64,000 nucleotides of DNA from assembly GCA_001898505.1 (NCBI GenBank), contig MKTZ01000005.1, forward strand, positions 62,001 to 126,000. The letters run 5' to 3'. Origin of the DNA: Sphingobacteriales bacterium 50-39 (GTDB lineage Bacteria > Bacteroidota > Bacteroidia > Chitinophagales > Chitinophagaceae). Positions 34,183-43,731 of this stretch are shown in pieces (the first letter of the stretch is position 1; each line of letters begins with the position of its first letter). The notes under the pieces are model-generated. The model had not been told where the DNA came from and ran no database searches. It worked only from the letters and a program-made list of their open reading frames with translations. A program made the translations under genes and the position numbers.

Positions 34183-34884
34183 TTAAAAGTGGTTTACCTG
34201 AAAAACGGTTAAGGGTGTAGGGGAATTGGGGTCCGAAGAACCTGCAATGACGACGCTGTTATTCTTGTGATCCGTATAATACCATGTAAAGGTTGTCAGG
34301 AGGTCGCCGGTGGCGGGGTCGCGGATTTCAAAATTGTATCCGCCCGGGCCGTTAATGTCGGCGTTATATGGTACAAATGGGCTGACCCCTTTATAGGAAA
34401 GCGTGGCAACGTCGCCTTGTGTGCCTCCTTCCAGGTTAATCGCCAGTGCCTTGCTGTCTCCGGACAAATTGATAAATCGTACGCCGGCTGAATCGGAAGT
34501 AAAATTGACGATATTGTCCCTTAGCAGTAAGGTATCCGGATGGGTCGTATCCCCTGTTAGATAAAGCGAATAGATGCCGCCGCTGGCAAAAGGTATGTCA
34601 GCTGTTAATATTGCTTTTGTCGTGTCGGTGTTCTGGATAATACTAACCGGCTTTGTGCCGCTGGGTGGCGAGTACAAGGAAAAACCGGTATAACCGAGAG
34701 ATATTGAATTGGAAAAATATTTGGGCGCGTCCTTCGAGAATAGGACATATAAGCTATTCGAGGTCGGAATGGCGTTCACCACGACGACCGAGGCCGGTGT
34801 TACCGGGTTCACGGTTTTGGAACAGCCGGATAACGCAGCGGCTATCAGGATGGCGCAGGTGGTAAAGTAAGAACGGAAATTCAT
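34183..34884 (-). CDS. Lipoprotein with DUF4397-like domain
   Basis: The 233-residue protein has a lipoprotein signal, LIAAALSGCSKT, with the acceptor Cys at residue 22. The rest is a beta-rich domain: ASVVVVNAIPTSNSLYVLF, GGIYSLYLTGDTTHPDTLLL, and VRFINLSGDSKALAINLEGG, which resembles the DUF4397 pattern of an N-A-x-P start and VRFINLS repeat. It is likely anchored in the outer membrane. It lies between the TlpA-like and protease genes of the module 2 operon. Its function is unknown. Confidence 0.72.
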   Translation of the reverse strand: MNFRSYFTTCAILIAAALSGCSKTVNPVTPASVVVVNAIPTSNSLYVLFSKDAPKYFSNSISLGYTGFSLYSPPSGTKPVSIIQNTDTTKAILTADIPFASGGIYSLYLTGDTTHPDTLLLRDNIVNFTSDSAGVRFINLSGDSKALAINLEGGTQGDVATLSYKGVSPFVPYNADINGPGGYNFEIRDPATGDLLTTFTWYYTDHKNNSVVIAGSSDPNSPTPLTVFQVNHF

Positions 34885-34911
34885 TTTAATGTGTTTAAAC
34901 GTTTTAGATTA

Positions 34912-36102
34912 TTACCGGTTTTCCGCCGGTTCAGGGTTCAGGATGGTATCGAGATACCATCGAAGTTCAAGGCCGTAAACATCCCAGGCTACAATGTTTC
35001 CCTCCGTATCTAAAAGGACGTTCGTGGTGTTGGGGCCAGCCAATGACCCGAGTTCATGGTACACTGTGTCAACAACAGCCTCTCCTCTAAGGTCAATCAC
35101 ATTTTGCCAGGGGTACTGCTCTGTCTGAAGCGTTTGTTTCCAGGTGTCCAATTTTGTATCTGTCGATACTGCCACGACGTTCAGCCCTTTATTATGATAT
35201 TGCTGGTACATCGCTTTTAACTCTGCATCAAAAGCAGCCCTGTTATAAGAATTGGTAGCCCAGAACCTCACCAGCGTCAGCTTGCCCTTCGAAGGAAGAT
35301 CCTTCAGAGAAACAGTTTTGCCCTGGCCGTCCGGCAGGCTAAAATCAGGCATTTTTTTACCAACCAGGAGGGGTAAGCGCTGTTGGAGCATTTTGCCTGG
35401 CACGCTTGCCCGTAGATGGCCATCCATCTGGTCGTAGACATCAGCCCAGCCGCCGTCGTGGTCACCGCCCTCATACATCGCCAGCAGGCCCGCGGCAGGG
35501 AGGAATAAGGGGTCCAGGTGGTTAAGAAAGCGGTTATTCAGGCCCTGGCGGATGCCTTTTCTTGCCCGCATCAGGCCGTCTACCAGTTTCCTGTCATACC
35601 CGATGGAGTCCCGGATTTTCTGCAGTTCATGGTCGATCATCCCGGTGGATTGGGAATACATGTCGTCTATAGCCCAGATCAGGTGAAAGGCTGTATTGGT
35701 AGGGCTGCCATCAGAAACCAGGATACGGTCCAGCAACTGCATCCGCTCTTTGCTGATATCTTTGTCATAGCGCAACTGGATAGCCTGGTTGTTGTCAATA
35801 AACATCCGGTACACATGGTCAATCCTCGGAAGCCACATCCAATATACTCTCGGCCCATCGGGTACATGGCCTTCGATATGAAATTCCCCATTTTTGACAA
35901 ACGCCGAATCCCGGTGCACTTCGACCGCCTCTCCCGGGTTATATACCATCATATTCATCAGTACTTTATCACCATCCTTCAAGCCGTTAATATGGCCGGT
36001 GAGTGAATAGCCGTCATTTTTTTGGGCAACTACAGAGATTGGGGACAGGGTTATTGTGATAGCGACAAGGTTAAGGAAAAGGTTTCTTTTTCCGTTGTAC
36101 AT
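34912..36102 (-). CDS. TlpA-like protein lacking the CxxC motif
   Basis: The 396-residue protein has a signal peptide (to about VVAQ, residue 27) and a DUF4369-type beta domain (about 30-120: YSLTGHINGLKDGDKVLM). A helical linker leads to a thioredoxin/AhpC-like domain at about 248-390 (MPDFSLPDGQGKTVSLKDLP, LTLVRFWATNSYNRAAFDAE). The usual FWAxWCxxC is replaced by FWATNSYNRAAF, so both active cysteines are gone. It cannot act as a dithiol oxidoreductase and may instead bind a partner. It occupies the place of the intact TlpA of module 1. Confidence 0.8.
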   Translation of the reverse strand: MYNGKRNLFLNLVAITITLSPISVVAQKNDGYSLTGHINGLKDGDKVLMNMMVYNPGEAVEVHRDSAFVKNGEFHIEGHVPDGPRVYWMWLPRIDHVYRMFIDNNQAIQLRYDKDISKERMQLLDRILVSDGSPTNTAFHLIWAIDDMYSQSTGMIDHELQKIRDSIGYDRKLVDGLMRARKGIRQGLNNRFLNHLDPLFLPAAGLLAMYEGGDHDGGWADVYDQMDGHLRASVPGKMLQQRLPLLVGKKMPDFSLPDGQGKTVSLKDLPSKGKLTLVRFWATNSYNRAAFDAELKAMYQQYHNKGLNVVAVSTDTKLDTWKQTLQTEQYPWQNVIDLRGEAVVDTVYHELGSLAGPNTTNVLLDTEGNIVAWDVYGLELRWYLDTILNPEPAENR

Positions 36103-36139
36103 CGTTGTGGTGGTTTAATAGTTATAATATACTTTTTGG

Positions 36140-37606
36140 CTAATTATATCCTGGGTTTTGTACCAGGTTGGGATCGGTAATAAGTTCTGTCGCAGGTATA
36201 GGCCATAGCTTGACCTCCGGGCGCCACCCTGCCCTGCTTCCCAGCACCGCGTCTGCCTCTCCTCTACGTTTCAGGTCGAACCAGCGGTGGCCCCATTCTG
36301 CAAAGAATTCAACCCGGCGCTCCTGGGCTATAGCCGCGAGAGTACCTGCCTGGTCAAGCGATGGGTCCAGGTCGTTCAACCCAGCCCTGCGGCGAATCAT
36401 GTTAATGTCGTCCTGCGCTCCTGCCAGGTCTGTACCTGTCTTTGCACGCGCCTCGGCGCGGATGAGGTATTGTTCCGCATAGCGCAGCACCATATAGTAC
36501 TCCGTAACGCCACCGGCAGTGCCCACTTTCACTTTGTATTTGAATGGGAAGAAATAGTACTTTCCACCAAATTTGGTACTGTCCACCCAGTCGCTGCGGC
36601 GAAGGTCGTTTGGTTCGAACACACCCAACAGGCCAGCCGTCAGGCTATAAGCAGCGCTCGATGTATGGCTTGTGGGGATGAGGTTGGTACCTTCGACCGT
36701 GGCGTATTTATTGGTAGCTGCATCCTGGGTCTGCCATTGGAGGATGGCCTCATCGCTGTTCTTCAGGAATACGGAATCAGGGTCACCCGGCAGCCTGAAC
36801 AGGCCGGAATTAATCATCAGGGATGCCTGCTGTTCGGCATTGGCCCAATCTCCTTTATACAGGTATACCCTTGCCAGCAAGGCGGTGGCTGCCCATTTGT
36901 TCGCGCGGATCTTCTCACCGCCCCCTGCCGAATAATCACTGGGCAAGGCTGCCTGGGCGTCCGTGAGGTCCTGTATAATCTGGCTATATACGCTATCTAC
37001 AGGAGACCTTTTGAGCAGGTTGATCTTGGACCATTCGGATTGCGTCACGATGGGAATGTCACCAAAGAGATTCACGAGGTAGAAGTGCGCAAAAGCCCGC
37101 AAGAATTTTGCCTCCCCCCTAAGTGTTGTCTTGAGCGCCGGCGATACCCCCTTTGAAGCGGACAGGCTTTCAATCGCAGCATTGGCCTGGTAAATTTGGT
37201 TATAGGCAGGAGTCCAGAACGACATCCCTATCTGCCCATCCGTTGAAAGGAAAGAATATTTTTGGAACTGGGAGTATAAGAATCCGGCTATATTAAGCTC
37301 GTCGGAACTTGCCCCTCCCGCTATGGTAGTGAGCCCATTGGCGTACCGGAGATTGTAAAAAGTAGACCCGGAATTCATCTGGCTGTAAATGGAGGCAATG
37401 GCCGCATTGGCGTTGGGATCATTTTCGAACAATTTTTCTATTGTTATAGTATTATTTGGCTGGGGGATTTCCACCAACTTATTGCAGGAGCAAAAGAAAA
37501 GAATCAAGAAAGCAACAATCCACGGCCCCATTAAGAGCTCAATGAGTGTTTTCGTCCTGATAGTTGGTGCGAAGATCAATTTAATTATTTCAGAGCTGTA
37601 ACGCAT
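36140..37606 (-). CDS. SusD/RagB-family outer-membrane lipoprotein
   Basis: The 488-residue protein has a lipobox-type signal in AFLILFFCSCNKLVEIPQPN; an internal start at MGPWIV is possible. It has the SusD hallmarks LRGEAKFLRAFAHFYLVNLF, GDIPIVTQSEW, RANKWAATALLARVYLYKGD, LRYAEQYLIRAEARAKTGTD, EWGHRWFDLKRRG and LITDPNLVQNPGY. It starts nine bases after the SusC stop. It should pair with that transporter. No glycoside hydrolase is nearby, so the ligand need not be a sugar. Confidence 0.93.
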   Translation of the reverse strand: MRYSSEIIKLIFAPTIRTKTLIELLMGPWIVAFLILFFCSCNKLVEIPQPNNTITIEKLFENDPNANAAIASIYSQMNSGSTFYNLRYANGLTTIAGGASSDELNIAGFLYSQFQKYSFLSTDGQIGMSFWTPAYNQIYQANAAIESLSASKGVSPALKTTLRGEAKFLRAFAHFYLVNLFGDIPIVTQSEWSKINLLKRSPVDSVYSQIIQDLTDAQAALPSDYSAGGGEKIRANKWAATALLARVYLYKGDWANAEQQASLMINSGLFRLPGDPDSVFLKNSDEAILQWQTQDAATNKYATVEGTNLIPTSHTSSAAYSLTAGLLGVFEPNDLRRSDWVDSTKFGGKYYFFPFKYKVKVGTAGGVTEYYMVLRYAEQYLIRAEARAKTGTDLAGAQDDINMIRRRAGLNDLDPSLDQAGTLAAIAQERRVEFFAEWGHRWFDLKRRGEADAVLGSRAGWRPEVKLWPIPATELITDPNLVQNPGYN

Positions 37607-37615
37607 ATAATTCTT

Positions 37616-40600
37616 TTAAAAGTGAACAGAAATCCCGCCTACAACTGTCTTTGTAGGTGGCAGGCTGGATAAATTCTGCGATTCGGGGTCAGCGCCTTTA
37701 TAACTGGTGATCAGAAGCAGGTTGTTGGCATGGACAAACAAGGTGCATCCCTGGATGCTCAGCATTTTGGCTGCTTTAGCCGGGATATTCCAGCTAAGGG
37801 AAAGGTTGGCAAGCCTGACGAAAGAAGCATCTGTGAAGACGCCGTCTGAATTTGTATAGAAGTAGTTATAAGATGACGAATATGGATTCTGTGTGAAGGC
37901 TGCATAGGGTTTTGTATCACCGGGCTGCTGCCACCGGTTAAAGGCTTCCACAAGGGTGTTGGCATTGAGTGTACCCGGTATATTATTTACCAGTGCATTC
38001 GGCCCTTTTTGTTTTTTGAAGTTGAAAAACATGCTCAGGTTAAATCCGGCATACGTAAAATTCGTACCAAACCCTCCAAAATATTGTGGGCTAAGGTCAA
38101 CGGGATACGTATCGTCAGGGCGCTGCGCCGTATAGTCAAAGGTTAGCTGGCCGTCGTGGTTCCTGTCCTCGAAAGTAAAAGTACCGGTGAGCGGGTCGAT
38201 ACCTGTAAAATGAAGCACGCGCTGGATATTAAGCGGCTTACCTATGAGGTATTTTCCCGCAAAAGGCGACAGTGCCAGGTTCGGATAAGCCAGCAAACGG
38301 TTGCGGTTGAAGGAGATATTGAAGTCTACCGACCAGGTAAATTTAGGCGTTTCAACGACCTTTACCGCTGCACTGTATTCCCAGCCGTCATTTTGGAGGG
38401 AGGCAGCGGAATTAGCGGTAACGCTGCTGAAACCTGTAAGGGTCGGCAGCGGGTATGCGATCAACTGGTTACTGCACCTGTTGCGATAGTATGCGAGTTG
38501 CATGGTAATGCGATCTTTTAATATCCCGGCATTAAACGCGACCTCCAGCTTCTTGTTAACCTGCCATTGGTAATTGGGATTTGCCTGCACAGTTGGACGG
38601 TATGTAGTGACACCACCGTAAGGGAACGTGTAATTCGATGTGTATTGTGTTAGGTATTGATAGTCACCGATAGCATCCGAACCCGTAGTACCATAACTTG
38701 CCCTTAATTTGCCAAAGCTCAGGACCGGCAAATGCTTTTTAAACCATGGCTCTTCCGTGAAAATCCATGCAGCGGCCACCGAACCGAAGTTGCCGAACTG
38801 CTTGCCGGGGCCAAATCTTGACGATCCGTCACGCCTTCCGTTGAAATTGATGATATATTTATCGGACCAGTTATAGGTGATCCTTCCAAATGCTGCTGCA
38901 TACCGGTATTGGCCGTTAAACTGGCTAACGGTTTTGCTGGGAGCGCTGGACAGGTTACTAAGCAGGTCATCAGTCGTATAACCGTCTCCTTCTATGGTCA
39001 TCCCGTCGGTATTGGTTTGCTGCACCGATGCGCCTGCGAGGACATTTAACTTGCCTCCTCCGATGATCGTATTATAAGTCAATTGCGGCTCAGCGATCCA
39101 GTTACGGTTGTTGTTATACCCCCAGGTTGAAGTACCTGTTGGCTGCTGTTCCGGGTCCAGTGAAGAGATGGGCCGGAGCAAGGTCTGGGTATTCCATGCA
39201 TTGTTGTAACCAAGATTGACCGAGGCAGATAGGTCTGCGACTATGTTGTAGGTAAGCAGCATGCTGGCGTTGAGGAAATTTGTCTTGGCCGAGTACGGTT
39301 GATTTAATACAAAGAATGGAAAAGCAGACCTGGCGTTGGCGTTGTCGCCCTGTCCTCCCCAGCCCGCCCAGTTCAGCTTGCCGTTCTGATCATAGATGGC
39401 CGGTGCATCCGGCGCCATAGCGGCTACGCCGGGTATGGTTACCATATCTGATTTGGCCAGGGAATACGTGGTGGCAAAACCAAGCTTAAAGCGCTGGTTC
39501 GAGGAACGGTGCTGCAGATTAAAAGATAACGAGCCACGCTGGTCAGCCCCGCTTGCGGTGGTGATATCCGAGACACGGTTATACGTTCCTCCAAGCCGGT
39601 ACGAGGTCTGCGCGTTGCCCCCGGAAAGGCCGGCAGTGATATTCGTCGCCTGCCCGGTTTTGCCATACAACGCCTTTTGCCAGTTGGTATACCGGGTAGT
39701 ATCCCAGGTCCCGTTTATATCGAAGTCTGCTATTGGGTCAGGGCTGACACCGTCGTTCCGGAAAGCCTCGTGGCGCATTGCCAGGTATTGCTGGGTGTTC
39801 AGCAGGTCATAGTACCTGGACACATGGGTCACGCCCTGTTGTACGTTGAGGTCGAACCTGGTCTGCCCGGGCTTGCCTTTTTTAGTGGTAATGAGGATGA
39901 CCCCATTCGCGCCCCTTGATCCGTAGATGGCCGTGGCGTCAGCATCCTTCAGAATCTCTATGCTCTCAATGTCGGCAGGGTTGATGCTGAAGAGCGGGCT
40001 CTGGCCCCCGGCGGGGCCGCCCATGCCGTTTTGAAGGAACCCGGGTGATCCGTAAATATAGTACCCATCATTCAGCCCTACAATGGTCAGGGGTACGCCG
40101 TCGATGACATAGAGCGGGTCCGAATGCATGGTTGTGCTCAATGCGCCGCGGCCGCGCAGTTCCAGCTTGACGGGTGCGGTCCCAAAGCCGCTCGTCTGTG
40201 TAACCTCAAGGCCAGGAACTTTTCCTTCCAGCATAAGGACCGGGTTCATGATAGGCTGCTTTTCGATCTCGTCTGCGGTGATCTTGCCGATGTTGCCAGT
40301 GGTCAGGCGCTGGCTCGTCGTGCCGTAGGCCTGGACCACGGTCTTGTCCAGCTCGTTGACGGCAACCTGCAGATACACTTCCAGGTACTTATTATCCGGG
40401 ATCACCATCTCCCTGCGGCCATAGCCTACATAAGTGATGACCAGCGTCATACCAGGCGCAGCCCGGGGAAATTGAAACTCGCCCTTTTCATTTGTCAGTA
40501 TTTTAACCGTTGACCCTTTTATGGAAACGGTCGCCGCAGACAAAGGTTGGCGGGATTCATTGAAAACGACCCCGCGTACAGGAATGGAATCAGCGGGCGC

Positions 40601-40984
40601 CGGAGGAATGGGTTGGCCGCCTTTGCCCCGGACAATAATGACTTTCTTGATGATCTCATAAGTAAGCGGCTGGCCGCTAAATCCCAGTTCGAGGACCTCC
40701 GCCAGGGTGGCATTCTGCACGTGAATGTTGATCGCCCTCGCGGCCTGTTTAAATTGATTTTGCAGGAGGTACTGATAACCGGTCTGCCTGCTCACCTCCT
40801 TGAGAAATGTTTCAAGGGTGCCGTTCGAGATCGAGAGATTGACCCGCTCTTGCGAGTTCGCTTTGTTTGCGCTCGCCGCCAGCGCGAGGCCGAAAAGCAG
40901 TATTAGGGTCAACTTCATAATCACAAAAGTTTTGGTTAACCGCCGCCGCGGGACTTTTTCCCGGCAGGGCATAATAATTTGCAT
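37616..40984 (-). CDS. SusC/RagA-family TonB-linked outer-membrane transporter
   Basis: The protein has 1122 residues with a leader around MKLTLILLFGLALAASANKA; a start at 40918 is also possible. In order come an STN domain (about 45-125), a carboxypeptidase-like domain (about 135-215, VRGVVFNESRQPLSAATVSI), a plug with DIESIEILKDADATAIYGSR, and a barrel. The STN domain and the FecR and sigma genes upstream again indicate transenvelope signalling. It aligns well with the module 1 SusC, including the GKQFGNFG and ASYGTTG regions. Confidence 0.93.
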   Translation of the reverse strand: MQIIMPCREKVPRRRLTKTFVIMKLTLILLFGLALAASANKANSQERVNLSISNGTLETFLKEVSRQTGYQYLLQNQFKQAARAINIHVQNATLAEVLELGFSGQPLTYEIIKKVIIVRGKGGQPIPPAPADSIPVRGVVFNESRQPLSAATVSIKGSTVKILTNEKGEFQFPRAAPGMTLVITYVGYGRREMVIPDNKYLEVYLQVAVNELDKTVVQAYGTTSQRLTTGNIGKITADEIEKQPIMNPVLMLEGKVPGLEVTQTSGFGTAPVKLELRGRGALSTTMHSDPLYVIDGVPLTIVGLNDGYYIYGSPGFLQNGMGGPAGGQSPLFSINPADIESIEILKDADATAIYGSRGANGVILITTKKGKPGQTRFDLNVQQGVTHVSRYYDLLNTQQYLAMRHEAFRNDGVSPDPIADFDINGTWDTTRYTNWQKALYGKTGQATNITAGLSGGNAQTSYRLGGTYNRVSDITTASGADQRGSLSFNLQHRSSNQRFKLGFATTYSLAKSDMVTIPGVAAMAPDAPAIYDQNGKLNWAGWGGQGDNANARSAFPFFVLNQPYSAKTNFLNASMLLTYNIVADLSASVNLGYNNAWNTQTLLRPISSLDPEQQPTGTSTWGYNNNRNWIAEPQLTYNTIIGGGKLNVLAGASVQQTNTDGMTIEGDGYTTDDLLSNLSSAPSKTVSQFNGQYRYAAAFGRITYNWSDKYIINFNGRRDGSSRFGPGKQFGNFGSVAAAWIFTEEPWFKKHLPVLSFGKLRASYGTTGSDAIGDYQYLTQYTSNYTFPYGGVTTYRPTVQANPNYQWQVNKKLEVAFNAGILKDRITMQLAYYRNRCSNQLIAYPLPTLTGFSSVTANSAASLQNDGWEYSAAVKVVETPKFTWSVDFNISFNRNRLLAYPNLALSPFAGKYLIGKPLNIQRVLHFTGIDPLTGTFTFEDRNHDGQLTFDYTAQRPDDTYPVDLSPQYFGGFGTNFTYAGFNLSMFFNFKKQKGPNALVNNIPGTLNANTLVEAFNRWQQPGDTKPYAAFTQNPYSSSYNYFYTNSDGVFTDASFVRLANLSLSWNIPAKAAKMLSIQGCTLFVHANNLLLITSYKGADPESQNLSSLPPTKTVVGGISVHF

Positions 40985-41355
40985 AACTTTAATTGTTTTT
41001 GGGGTGATAAATTCAGTTCGTTTAACTCTTTTGTCCTGCCCCTAAACGCTGCCGGGCCCGCCGCGAACGGGACCCGGTTTTTTCTTGGGACAGGGTACGG
41101 AAAGCATTATTTTTTTGAGCCTTACCTCCTGTTTTTTTTCATTGGACAAAACAGGGATCTGTTACAACCCCTGTGTTTAACGGTCAATGGCATGCTGATC
41201 AGCAGCACCCAGCTATGTTGAGAAGAATTTTCCTATTGGCAATCATCTTCTGAAGCGTCCCCGCTGAGCGGAAAAGCTCCGATAAATAGGCAGTTTAATG
41301 GACGGCTTCTTTCATCCGTACCAGAGGGTTGAAATAGGATAGTGCTGCACCCGCA
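40985..41355 (-). other. Untranslated region between FecR and SusC genes
   Basis: No gene is visible in these 371 bases. They hold the susC promoter/leader, with a GC-rich hairpin at 41052-41083, in the same relative place as the hairpin before the module 1 susC. Confidence 0.5.
41052..41083. terminator. GC-rich hairpin in the module 2 susC leader
   Basis: CCGGGCCCG pairs with CGGGACCCGG (one bulged A), followed on the + strand by six T residues. On the gene strand it is preceded by an A run, and it lies about 70 bases before the susC start. It may be a terminator for antisense transcription or a structured leader. Confidence 0.55.
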
Positions 41356-42528
41356 TCAGGGCAGCACTGTGATGGTTTTTCCTTCAATTTTAAAGTGGTA
41401 GCCGCTCGCTTCGAGGAAACTGAGCACATCGCCCGCCATATTGTTGCGGCTAATGCGGCCCGATACAAGCTGTTCCGGGGCCTTTCCTTCGAAACGAACA
41501 TCAATTCCGTACCAGCGGGAAAGCTGCCGCATGACCGCACGAATATCGGCGTCGCTGAACTCAAAATACCCGTCTTTCCAGGCAGTGACCGCTGAAGTGT
41601 CAGCATGATCAACCAGGGAGACTCCCTGGCCCGATATGGCCGCCTGGCCAGGCTTTATCAAGACTGTTTTGCCGTTATTGGCAACACTTACCATTCCCTC
41701 CAGCAAAGTAGTAGTTATCCCGTTTTCGTCCGGGTAGGCGTTGATGTTAAAATGGGTGCCAAGGACAGTAACGGCAGTGTTCCCTACCTGGACCCGGAAT
41801 GGGTGTAACTGGTCTTTTGCTACCTCGAGGTATGCTTCCCCGGTAAGGGTGACCAGGCGTTGCCCGCCAGAGAATGCTGTCGGGTAGCGCAAAGAAGAGA
41901 GGTCGTTCAGCCAAACTTTGGAACCGTCTGGCAGGACAACCTTGTATTGGCCGCCTGAAGGCGTAGCAAGGACGTTGTACCCAACCGGCACTTTCGGTTT
42001 ATCCCCGATAACATAGGTCAGCTGACCGCCCGCGATTTTTTGGACAACCGCCGCGCCCTGGTGGGCAAGGACCCCATTGGCCGCGCTGTCGAGGACAATC
42101 TGCTGCCCGTTATCGAGGACAAGGACCGCCTTTGATCCCCCGGGTGCCAGCCTGGGGCTGGAATTACCTGCGATGGGGGCCGTTTGATAAGGCGTGCTAG
42201 TTCTGAACAGGTAATATATTAACCCGGCAGCCATTACAATAATGACGGCTGCAGCGGCAACAAAAAGCCTGCGGTTTGCACGAAGCGGGATGGTTCGCGG
42301 GCTGGAAGTAACGCGCTCAAAATCTTCCTGCATGGCCTCATCGGCTTCCCGTAGGATACCCAGGCCCTCGATAGCAAATTGCTCCAGCAGGCGATCTTCG
42401 AAACGTTTGTTGTTCTCGAGACTGGACGCGCGCCATTGTTCAAGGGATGCCTCTTCCTCCGGTGTCAGTGTACCTTGTTGAAATTTTCTAATAAGTTCCT
42501 TTAACCTGTTTTTTTCCTGTTCTTCCAT
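41356..42528 (-). CDS. FecR-family anti-sigma factor
   Basis: The 390-residue protein has a cytoplasmic N-terminus (LKELIRKFQQGTLTPEEEAS), one membrane helix (LFVAAAAVIIVMAAGLIYYL), a FecR domain (GGQYKVVLPDGSKVWLNDLS, LTGEAYLEVAKDQLHPFRVQ, VLGTHFNINAYPDE) and a DUF4974-type end (FEFSDADIRAVMRQLSRWYG). It should hold the sigma factor encoded upstream until SusC signals. Unlike module 1, no DsbD-N gene is attached to it. Confidence 0.93.
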   Translation of the reverse strand: MEEQEKNRLKELIRKFQQGTLTPEEEASLEQWRASSLENNKRFEDRLLEQFAIEGLGILREADEAMQEDFERVTSSPRTIPLRANRRLFVAAAAVIIVMAAGLIYYLFRTSTPYQTAPIAGNSSPRLAPGGSKAVLVLDNGQQIVLDSAANGVLAHQGAAVVQKIAGGQLTYVIGDKPKVPVGYNVLATPSGGQYKVVLPDGSKVWLNDLSSLRYPTAFSGGQRLVTLTGEAYLEVAKDQLHPFRVQVGNTAVTVLGTHFNINAYPDENGITTTLLEGMVSVANNGKTVLIKPGQAAISGQGVSLVDHADTSAVTAWKDGYFEFSDADIRAVMRQLSRWYGIDVRFEGKAPEQLVSGRISRNNMAGDVLSFLEASGYHFKIEGKTITVLP

Positions 42529-42648
42529 GGGTTACTGTCATTGTGCTCTATAGTAAAAACGGGAAGGCCAGCATTTATGGAAGCCCGGAAATGAAATTTT
42601 TTTAAAAAATGGATTTGCGTTTGCCGGGGATACAATCAGACAAGATAT

Positions 42649-43233
42649 TTACCAGAAAAATGCAAGCAAAAAGATGGCCATTTCAACGGCATGGCGCTGC
42701 TGCAGTAATTCCCGGAGGATAGAGAGGCCACGTTGCCGTGCGTCTGTCACTGCCCTGACAGAGATATTTAAGGTCGCGGCAACCTCGGTATATTTTTTTT
42801 CACCGAGGAACAGCAGTTCGATGACCTCCCTCGAACGGGGAGGCAGCTTTTTAATGCTCTCTTCTAATTGCTGGATCAGACAGTAATCCAGTTCATCATT
42901 TACCTGGTCGTATGCTTCACGGATAGCGTAGGCAAGATCCCTCGCGTGAATGGCAGCCGTCTTTCTCCTGGCGAGGACATCCAGGCATTGGTTCCTGGCG
43001 GAAATATATAAAAATGCTCTTATGTTGGTGAGAGAATTAAAATCGCGGCATTTTCGGAAAAGGTTAATAAAGGCATGCGCAGTTACATCTTGCGCGTCCT
43101 CCCTTGTGCCCAGCAGTTTGCGGCACAGGTAGTAGATTTCCTTATAAAACTTTGTATAGACCTCCTCAACGGCCTCTTTTCTTTCCATATGGAAATCCCC
43201 AATAAACTGATCAGATTCGAGGTACCCGGCCAT
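42649..43233 (-). CDS. ECF-type RNA polymerase sigma factor of module 2
   Basis: The 194-residue protein shows region 2 (VEEVYTKFYKEIYYLCRKLL, REDAQDVTAHAFINLFRKC, IRAFLYISARNQCLDVLARR) and region 4 (LPPRSREVIELLFLGEKKYT, EVAATLNISVRAVTDARQRG). It ends in a hydrophobic tail, VEMAIFLLAFFW, like the module 1 sigma. A start at residue 16 (MERKEA) is possible. FecR follows after 120 bp. Confidence 0.92.
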   Translation of the reverse strand: MAGYLESDQFIGDFHMERKEAVEEVYTKFYKEIYYLCRKLLGTREDAQDVTAHAFINLFRKCRDFNSLTNIRAFLYISARNQCLDVLARRKTAAIHARDLAYAIREAYDQVNDELDYCLIQQLEESIKKLPPRSREVIELLFLGEKKYTEVAATLNISVRAVTDARQRGLSILRELLQQRHAVEMAIFLLAFFW

Positions 43234-43731
43234 ACATGCACAATGTTTAACACGATGAAAATAGTTTGCCGGATAAGATTTATATACTGTTTGTGGCTAT
43301 TAAGGTACCAGCAGTTCCGTTACCAAATTACGCCCGTATACGAATACATTCAAAGTTTTTTTTGCAGGAACGGCCTAAAACGAACTTTTTCCCGGCGCCG
43401 CTAAATAATATAAAAATTTACGCTTTGGTATAGACGGCGGATTAAAAGATTGTTATAAGATCTCATCTCTTGACCGGGAGACATGTAGAAAATAAAAATA
43501 TTATCTCTACTACAAGCTTTACATAATAAATATCACCCCGTGATACATGCAAATATTACCGACAAATAAGTGTTTTCATTTATTATTATTTAGCCTCTGC
43601 CAGCAAATACGTAAGGGTTTTTCATTAATCAGGGTATTTTAAAGGAGACCTCATTAATCGTTGATGGCATTAGCCATTCTATAGCGTTTATTCCCTGGAT
43701 GCACTGGCCATTACTATAACTGAACCTTATT
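43234..43731. other. Divergent intergenic region of about 500 bp
   Basis: These bases separate the - strand sigma gene from the + strand Crp/Fnr gene. They are AT-rich on the right and should contain both promoters. I see no gene, repeat or strong hairpin. Confidence 0.5.
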
